Positions 14,924 to 19,763 of a stretch of 19,763 bases of DNA are shown in pieces (the first letter of the stretch is position 1; every line of letters begins with the position of its first letter). Origin of the DNA: an archaeon UBA55 (GTDB lineage Archaea > Undinarchaeota > Undinarchaeia > Undinarchaeales > Undinarchaeaceae); assembly GCA_002495465.1 (NCBI GenBank), contig DAFN01000009.1, forward strand, positions 459 through 20,221, in the 5' to 3' direction. The notes below the pieces were generated by a model, which searched no databases, was not told the DNA's origin, and saw nothing but the letters and a program-made list of their open reading frames with translations. The translations under genes were made by a program, and so were the position numbers.

Positions 14924-15415
14924 ATGACTAATCTTGACAAGAAGAACTGCATAATCCTTAACATGCTGCAGGAAAATTGCAGAGTCTCTCTCACAGATAT
15001 GGCGAAGAGAGTCGGCCTTTCTGTAGACTCTGTAAAAAAAAGAGTCAAAAAAATGGAAAATTCAAAAATATTTTATCCAAGAGTTCAGATAAGGCCACGT
15101 CATTTTGGTTTCGAGAATATTGTGGATGTCAAAATAAAGCTTTACAATTACACTGATGAAGATCTAAACTCTTTTATAAAGTTCTTAAAAGAGAATCAAC
15201 AGGTTCCTGAAGTTTTTCTCGTCTCAGGGGAATGGGACGTCTCCCTAGTCATTATGGCGAAAAATTCTGAGGACCTCGGGGAGCTGACATCATCTATCAG
15301 GAAGCGCTTTGGCAATATAATCCGGGAATGGTCAGAATCTCTTACAACTATCGCTCATAAGTTCGAGACCTACGATATGCTCGAGCTGATGGGGCACGGG
15401 AGTGGAAAAGAGTAA
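14924..15415 (+). CDS. Lrp/AsnC family transcriptional regulator
   Basis: A DNA-binding regulator of the feast/famine family. In the 163-residue form, residues 4-50 are a winged-helix DNA-binding domain (LDKKNCIILNMLQENCRVSL, then AKRVGLSVDSVKKRVKKME). Residues 62-152 resemble the effector/oligomerisation domain, with SGEWDVSLVI at 101-110 in the place of the family's G-x-x-D turn. ATG 14924 is preferred over 14903 because of the TATA spacing and because the HTH then starts at the usual distance. Its stop overlaps the next start (TAATG), making it the first gene of the sugar operon. It probably controls that operon, itself, and perhaps the divergent secreted protein through the dyad between them. 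The ligand is unknown. Confidence 0.9.
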   Translation: MTNLDKKNCIILNMLQENCRVSLTDMAKRVGLSVDSVKKRVKKMENSKIFYPRVQIRPRHFGFENIVDVKIKLYNYTDEDLNSFIKFLKENQQVPEVFLVSGEWDVSLVIMAKNSEDLGELTSSIRKRFGNIIREWSESLTTIAHKFETYDMLELMGHGSGKE

Positions 15416-16350
15416 TGAAAGTAATATTTTTCGGACTTGGTTCAATAGGTGAGAGGCACGCCCGCCTTCTAATGGACAATTTTGAGCACGAGCTCTATGC
15501 TTTTAGGTCAGGTAAAAGCTCCGGAAAAAACAGTCTTGGTATTGAAGAAGTTCACACTCTAGAAGAAATTGAAAAAATCAGTCCAGATGTGGCCTTCATT
15601 ACAAATCCGACAAATCTTCATATATCTACTGCAGTTCAGTGCGCCAGTCAGGGAATTAGTCTCTTTGTAGAGAAGCCACTTTCTCACAACGAAGAGGGAG
15701 TTCAGAAGCTTATGGATGCAGTAAAATCAAATGATCTTTCTCTTTACATAGCATATTGCATGCGTTTTCATCCTGTCATCAAATGGCTCAAGGAACATCT
15801 AAAAAACAACAAAGCAATCCACGCCACAGTAAGAGTTTCTTCTTACCTTCCAAACTGGCGTGAGGGGGTTGACCATCTAACTCATTACAGCGCAATAAAA
15901 GACTCTGGAGGCGGCGTTCTCCTGGAGCTTTCACATGAGATTGACTACCTTTACTACCTCTTCGGAATTCCAACTATAATTGAAGCGGTTTCATCAAAAG
16001 CTAGCAGAGTAACTACAGATGCCGAGGACTTTGCAGACATACTCCTAAGCTTCGGCGGAAATCTTAATTGCAATTTGCATATGAACTTCCTCAGTAGGCT
16101 GAACAGGCGTGAGATGATTCTTGATTTTGAGGATCACACTGTTGTAGCCGACCTTGCAGAAAGCAAGGTAAGAATCCTGAGTGATGAAGACGATAAAGTC
16201 ATCGAGCTTCCCTTCGAACGGGACGATATGTATCTGGAACAGCTGAATTATTTCTTTGATAATATGGGAAAACCTGGAATGATGAACGGTCCTGATGAAG
16301 CTCCCAAAGTTCTGAACACTCTTATGGAAATAAAGGAGGCTGCAAAATGA
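15415..16350 (+). CDS. Gfo/Idh/MocA family oxidoreductase
   Basis: An NAD(P)-dependent sugar or sugar-nucleotide dehydrogenase. The 311-residue protein has the N-terminal Rossmann loop FGLGSIGERHA (6-16), the family EKP motif (86-88, FVEKPLS), and an active-site stretch GGGVLLELSHEIDYLYYLFG (165-184) with His174 and Asp177. Members of this kind occur beside nonulosonic-acid cytidylyltransferases and PtmA-like SDRs in surface-glycan clusters, but the exact reaction is not known to me. GGGAGTGG lies 9 nt before the ATG. It overlaps the regulator by 1 nt and the next gene by 4 nt. Confidence 0.88.
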   Translation: MKVIFFGLGSIGERHARLLMDNFEHELYAFRSGKSSGKNSLGIEEVHTLEEIEKISPDVAFITNPTNLHISTAVQCASQGISLFVEKPLSHNEEGVQKLMDAVKSNDLSLYIAYCMRFHPVIKWLKEHLKNNKAIHATVRVSSYLPNWREGVDHLTHYSAIKDSGGGVLLELSHEIDYLYYLFGIPTIIEAVSSKASRVTTDAEDFADILLSFGGNLNCNLHMNFLSRLNRREMILDFEDHTVVADLAESKVRILSDEDDKVIELPFERDDMYLEQLNYFFDNMGKPGMMNGPDEAPKVLNTLMEIKEAAK

Positions 16351-17054
16351 TACTTCTCACAATCTGCGCCCGCGGAGGTTCCAAAGGCGTGAAAAACAAA
16401 AACATTCGCGAGATAGCAGGCAAGCCTCTTATTGCTCATACAATAAAAGTTGCAAAAGACTGGGGCAAGGCTGACAGGATTGTCTGCTCTACAGACTCTG
16501 AAGAGATTGCAAAAGCAGCCAGAGAGGCAGGAGCTGAAGTCCCGTTTATGAGGCCTGCAGAACTTGCCACGGATGAGTCGAGCAAAATGGATGTTATAAG
16601 GCACGCTGTATATGAATCAGAAAAAAAGTATGGGGAAAACTACAACACAATTGTGGACCTTGATGTGACAAGTCCGGTAAGGACTGTTGAAGATTTGGAG
16701 GGATGTCTCAAAATATTCCAGGAAAAAGATCTTGATTCTGTATTCTCTGTTACAAATGCTAGGAAGAGTCCCTATTTTAATGTGGTCGAGATTAACGATG
16801 AGGGCTATGCACATCTGTCAAAGGAGCCGCTATCTCCAATTGTCAGGAGGCAGGACGCTCCTGAGGTTTACGATATGAATGCATCAATTTACTTTTACAA
16901 AAAGGAATTTCTGATGAAGCCTGAAACAGAGTCTCCGATCTCAGACAAATCAGCAATCTATGTGATGGATGATATCTCATCTGCAGAAATAGACTCTGAA
17001 CTTGATCTGGCATTTCTTGAATTTCTGATTGAAAAAGGAGAGGTGTCACTATGA
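16347..17054 (+). CDS. CMP-nonulosonate (sialic/legionaminic-type) cytidylyltransferase
   Basis: This enzyme activates a nine-carbon sugar acid with CTP to the CMP-sugar used by glycosyltransferases. The 235-residue protein begins with the nucleotide-binding signature ICARGGSKGVKNKNIREIAG, and further shows CSTDSEEIAKAAREAGAEVPFMRP and a DLDVTSPVRT segment (119-128) typical of NeuA/PtmB/LegF. The bacterial PtmB/LegF subgroup handles legionaminate, PseF pseudaminate and NeuA sialate. The neighbouring PtmA-like SDR favours the legionaminate type, but sequence alone does not fix this. AGGAGG lies 7 nt before the ATG. It overlaps both neighbours by 4 nt (ATGA). Some family members activate Kdo or related sugars, so the substrate remains a prediction. 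Confidence 0.88.
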   Translation: MILLTICARGGSKGVKNKNIREIAGKPLIAHTIKVAKDWGKADRIVCSTDSEEIAKAAREAGAEVPFMRPAELATDESSKMDVIRHAVYESEKKYGENYNTIVDLDVTSPVRTVEDLEGCLKIFQEKDLDSVFSVTNARKSPYFNVVEINDEGYAHLSKEPLSPIVRRQDAPEVYDMNASIYFYKKEFLMKPETESPISDKSAIYVMDDISSAEIDSELDLAFLEFLIEKGEVSL

Positions 17055-17830
17055 CAGACTATATGAAAAAATTCAGCCTAAACGGAAAGACCGCTGCAGT
17101 CTTCGGAGGCCTTGGCCTAATCGGCAAGGAAATAGCATCAGCTCTCGGACAGGCCGGGGCGAAAGTTCTTCTCATAGATATTGATGAGGAAAAAGGACAC
17201 AAAATTGCGTCAGAACTTGGTGCAGAGTTCATAGAGCTGGATATAACTGACATAGAAAGCTACGACGAAAAAATTTCTGCTATTTGGAAAGAACAGGGAC
17301 AGATCGATATTGTTGTCAATACTGCATACCCAAGAACTGAAGACTGGGGTGACAAGTTCGAGGATGTAAAGTCAGAATCATGGCGAAAAAATGTCGACAT
17401 GCAGATGAATTCCTACTGTCTTCTAACAATAAAGTTTGCCGAGCTAATGAAGAAGAACGAAATAAAAGGTAGCATAATCAACTTGGGCTCAACTTATGGG
17501 GTCCTTGGCGCAGACTTTGAAATATACAAAGGAACTGAACTTAGCTGCCCTCCTGCCTATGCTGCGATAAAAGGCGGAATCATAAATTTCTCGAGGCACG
17601 CAGCTTCCTATTACGGAAAACACGGAATCCGCGTTAACGCATTATGTCCTGGAGGAATTTTTGACAATCAAAATCCTGAGTTCGTAAAAGCCTACGAAAG
17701 CAAAACATCCCTGAAAAGGATGGGGAATCCGGAGGAAATTGCATCAGCCGCGGTCTTCCTAGCTTCCGACGCTTCTTCATATGTAACTGGAACTGCTTTC
17801 ATGGTAGATGGAGGTTGGACTAGCATATGA
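17051..17830 (+). CDS. Short-chain dehydrogenase/reductase, PtmA-like
   Basis: A Rossmann-fold oxidoreductase of the SDR family. In the 259-residue protein the cofactor loop is GGLGLIG (19-25), Asp44 suggests NAD over NADP, and the catalytic triad is Ser147 (INLGSTYG), Tyr170 and Lys174 (YAAIK). The usual NNAG is NTAY (90-93), followed by PR. The NxAYPR stretch, FEIYKGTE (156-163) and PPAYAAIKGGIINF match my recollection of Campylobacter PtmA, which is encoded beside the legionaminate cytidylyltransferase PtmB. The same pairing occurs here with a 4-nt overlap. GGAGAGG about 7 nt upstream supports ATG 17051 over Met5. The reaction in this organism is inferred. Confidence 0.85.
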   Translation: MTDYMKKFSLNGKTAAVFGGLGLIGKEIASALGQAGAKVLLIDIDEEKGHKIASELGAEFIELDITDIESYDEKISAIWKEQGQIDIVVNTAYPRTEDWGDKFEDVKSESWRKNVDMQMNSYCLLTIKFAELMKKNEIKGSIINLGSTYGVLGADFEIYKGTELSCPPAYAAIKGGIINFSRHAASYYGKHGIRVNALCPGGIFDNQNPEFVKAYESKTSLKRMGNPEEIASAAVFLASDASSYVTGTAFMVDGGWTSI

Positions 17831-18594
17831 GCAAGAAGGCAAGAGTAATCGCAAGACTTGATGTAAAAGGTCCTAATGTGATAAAGGGCGTTCAGCTTGA
17901 GTGCCTCCGGGTAGTTGGAAAACCAGGAGAGATGGCTGAAAAATATTATTTACAGGGTGCTGACGAGCTCATTTACGTCGATATAGTTGCCAGCCTTTAC
18001 GGTCGAGATAATCTTCTTGACATAGTTGACAAGGCATCTGATAAAATTTTTATTCCATTCACAGTCGGCGGAGGCGTCAGAACTCTTGATGACATTCGGG
18101 AGTTTCTAAAAGCCGGAGCAGATAAAGTGGCAATCAATACAGCGATAACAAAAGACCCTGAGCTAGTAAGTAAAGGAGCCAGAATGTTTGGTTCCCAGTG
18201 TATAGTCGCTTCAATAGAGGCCAGAAAGATTGGGGATGGCAAGTGGGAAGCTCTCACGGACAATGGTCGGGAAACAACCGGTCTTGATGTTATAGAGTGG
18301 GCAAAAAAAGTTGAGGAGCTTGGAGCAGGAGAGATCCTCCTCACCTCTGTTGACAATGAAGGAACTCAGAAAGGTCTTGATAATGATCTTATCCGAAGTG
18401 TTACTGACGAAGTATCTATTCCAGTCATCGCCTGTGGAGGAGCTGGAAGTTCTGGGGACGTTCTTGACTGCGTCAGAAAAGGAAATACTGACTCGGTTGC
18501 AGTCTCATCAATTTTACATTTTGACAAGGTAACAATCTCTGATATAAAATCCACACTGAATAAAGATGGAATTGAGGTGAGGAATCTTGACTGA
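17827..18594 (+). CDS. HisF-like cyclase/ammonia-using subunit of sugar amidotransferase
   Basis: A (beta/alpha)8-barrel related to the HisF half of imidazole glycerol-phosphate synthase. The 255-residue protein keeps the catalytic Asp12 (ARLDVKG), TVGGGVRT (79-86), KVAINTA, LLTSVDNEGT with Asp176, and ACGGAG (202-207). The second catalytic Asp of true HisF (Asp130 in AIDAK) is Glu131 here (SIEARK). The neighbours are sugar genes rather than his genes, and a WbpG/PseA-type enzyme follows. It is therefore most likely the HisF2 type, which with HisH2 provides ammonia for making an acetamidino group. GGAGGT lies 11 nt before the ATG. Histidine synthesis is the alternative, less likely here. Confidence 0.87.
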   Translation: MSKKARVIARLDVKGPNVIKGVQLECLRVVGKPGEMAEKYYLQGADELIYVDIVASLYGRDNLLDIVDKASDKIFIPFTVGGGVRTLDDIREFLKAGADKVAINTAITKDPELVSKGARMFGSQCIVASIEARKIGDGKWEALTDNGRETTGLDVIEWAKKVEELGAGEILLTSVDNEGTQKGLDNDLIRSVTDEVSIPVIACGGAGSSGDVLDCVRKGNTDSVAVSSILHFDKVTISDIKSTLNKDGIEVRNLD

Positions 18595-19264
18595 AGCTGA
18601 CCTTACTATAATTGACTATGGTCTCAACAATCTGAAAAGTGTTTCAAAAGGTTTTGAAAAGATAGGACGAAGTTCTAAAGTTGTTGATACTCCTGAAGAA
18701 GTCCTTTCTGCAAAGTGCTTGGTTCTTCCAGGAATAGGTGCATTTGAGGACGGAATGAATGGTCTGAAGAAAAGAGGCCTTATCGATCCAATCAAACAAA
18801 AGGTCTCTGAAGGAACTCCTTTTCTCGGAATTTGCCTCGGAATGCAGATGCTCTTCACAGAAAGCGAGGAGTTCGGACTTCACAAAGGTCTTGATTTGAT
18901 AAAGGGCCGAGTCATTGCGTTCAAAGCGCCTGAAGAAATGAATATTGACTGGTATAAAGTTCCTCATATGGGCTGGAATGAGATAATCACTCCTGCTGGT
19001 TCAACTTGGAACGGCAGTTTCCTTGAAGAAACAAAAGAAGAGACAAACGTTTATTTCGTTCATTCTTTCTATCCAGTTCCTGAGGATAACGGAGTGATTC
19101 TAGCTACTACTGAGCACGGAAAGCAGATCTTCGCTTCTGTTGTTCAAAAAGGAAGCCTTGTTGGAACACAGTTTCATCCTGAAAAGAGCGGAGAGCTTGG
19201 TCTTTCAATACTAGAATCTTTCTGCGATATAAATAATATAGGGGAAGGAGGAAGAGAAAAATGA
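18587..19264 (+). CDS. HisH-like glutamine amidotransferase
   Basis: A class I glutamine amidotransferase that releases ammonia from glutamine, presumably passing it to the HisF-like partner. The 225-residue protein shows the PGIGAF oxyanion strand (48-53), the nucleophile Cys83 in GICLGMQML, and His197 and Glu199 in QFHPEKSG, so the triad is complete. The HisH-type MGWN (128-131) and YFVHSFYP (156-163) are present. The start is TTG at 18587, supported by GAGGTGAGG (18574-18582) just upstream, and overlaps the hisF-like gene by 8 nt. In Pseudomonas O-antigen loci the equivalent pair works with WbpG, which is the next gene here. Confidence 0.9.
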   Translation: MTEADLTIIDYGLNNLKSVSKGFEKIGRSSKVVDTPEEVLSAKCLVLPGIGAFEDGMNGLKKRGLIDPIKQKVSEGTPFLGICLGMQMLFTESEEFGLHKGLDLIKGRVIAFKAPEEMNIDWYKVPHMGWNEIITPAGSTWNGSFLEETKEETNVYFVHSFYPVPEDNGVILATTEHGKQIFASVVQKGSLVGTQFHPEKSGELGLSILESFCDINNIGEGGREK

Positions 19265-19763
19265 GTGAAAATCTAGAGGCCTATTTCGGTCTTCCAAATG
19301 AAGTTAAATTCTGCACGAGGTGTGTCATTTCAAATCAGAGGCCCAATTCCTCAGTTGAGTTCAAACACACAAAAGAGTCAAAGAAAAAAACAATTAATTT
19401 CGACAACGAGGGTGTCTGCGACGCGTGCAGGCATGCAGAAAACAAATACACCAAAATAGACTGGGAAAAGCGCGAAGAGGAGCTTTATACACTTCTTGAC
19501 AAATACAGAAAGACTGATGGTTCTTACGATATTCTTGTTCCTGGGAGTGGGGGGAAGGACAGCGTTTACGCTTCTCACATTCTGAAGTACAAATACGATA
19601 TGCACCCCCTGACTATAACTTGGGCTCCACATCTCTACACAAACTATGGCTGGGAAAATTTCCAGGGATGGATTCACAAGGGCGGTCTTGACAATATGCT
19701 TTTCACTCCAAATGGAAAGATACACAGACTTCTTACAAGGCAGGCTTTCAAAAACTTACTACA
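19261..19763 (+). CDS. N-acetyl-sugar amidotransferase, WbpG/PseA type (partial, cut by window edge)
   Basis: The first 167 residues of an ATP-dependent PP-loop enzyme; the family is usually close to 380 residues. It opens with two Cys pairs, Cys18/Cys21 (FCTRCVIS) and Cys53/Cys56 (GVCDACR), which look like a zinc site. The PP-loop PGSGGKDS (94-101) used to adenylate the substrate follows, then ITWAPHLYTNYG. These are marks of the enzymes that turn an N-acetyl group of a surface sugar into an acetamidino group with ammonia from a HisH/HisF pair, exactly the two genes upstream. The ATG follows GGAGG by 9 nt and overlaps the HisH-like gene by 4 nt. The target sugar is not determined. A legionaminate or pseudaminate type acid, or a precursor hexosamine, is likely. 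Confidence 0.88.
   Translation, partial: MSENLEAYFGLPNEVKFCTRCVISNQRPNSSVEFKHTKESKKKTINFDNEGVCDACRHAENKYTKIDWEKREEELYTLLDKYRKTDGSYDILVPGSGGKDSVYASHILKYKYDMHPLTITWAPHLYTNYGWENFQGWIHKGGLDNMLFTPNGKIHRLLTRQAFKNLL

Noticed and set aside
17827..19264. The HisF and HisH pair as histidine biosynthesis genes
   Set aside because: No other his gene is nearby, the second catalytic Asp is Glu, and the pair is coupled to sugar genes and a WbpG/PseA-type enzyme.

Overview
The window is a gene-dense stretch of an archaeal chromosome, about 40% G+C by eye. The archaeal signs are an archaeal-type topoisomerase IA, and A/T-rich TATA elements placed about 25-30 nt before the first start codon of most transcription units. 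Genes inside operons instead carry GGAGG-type ribosome sites. Many genes overlap by 1-17 nt, so the genome looks compact. I cannot assign a lineage. There are no tRNA or rRNA genes, insertion sequences or CRISPR arrays, and no gene-free stretch longer than about 160 nt.

Region 1 (1-4761, + strand). The tail of a membrane protein is followed by pyrD, pyrK, pyrC, prs and rpiA. RpiA supplies ribose 5-phosphate, Prs turns it into PRPP, and PyrC and PyrDK run the middle steps of UMP synthesis. Region 2 (4745-8795, - strand) holds a class V aminotransferase, a SerA-like dehydrogenase and topoisomerase I in one overlapping unit. Its 3' end overlaps rpiA tail to tail. Region 3 (8856-14761, - strand) is a set of short units: a ZIP metal transporter, an EamA transporter downstream of a bacterial-type threonyl-tRNA synthetase, an unrecognised 166-residue protein, a stomatin-like SPFH protein, and a secreted Cys-paired protein.

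Region 4 (14924 to the right edge, + strand) is the most interesting part. An Lrp/AsnC-type regulator is the first gene of a fully overlapping operon. It continues with a Gfo/Idh/MocA oxidoreductase, a CMP-nonulosonate cytidylyltransferase (NeuA/PtmB-like), a PtmA-like SDR, a HisF-like and a HisH-like protein, and the start of a WbpG/PseA-type N-acetyl-sugar amidotransferase. This combination points to a surface sugar of the sialic/legionaminic/pseudaminic class, or a sugar made alongside it, that is converted to an acetamidino form. The synthase (NeuB/LegI type) and other core genes are not in the window and may lie beyond the right edge.

The 162-nt divergent region between the secreted-protein gene and the regulator gene holds a 33-bp dyad (14 of 16 pairs) and three exact copies of an 11-mer. 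The dyad lies almost exactly midway between the two start codons. It is a strong candidate operator for the regulator.
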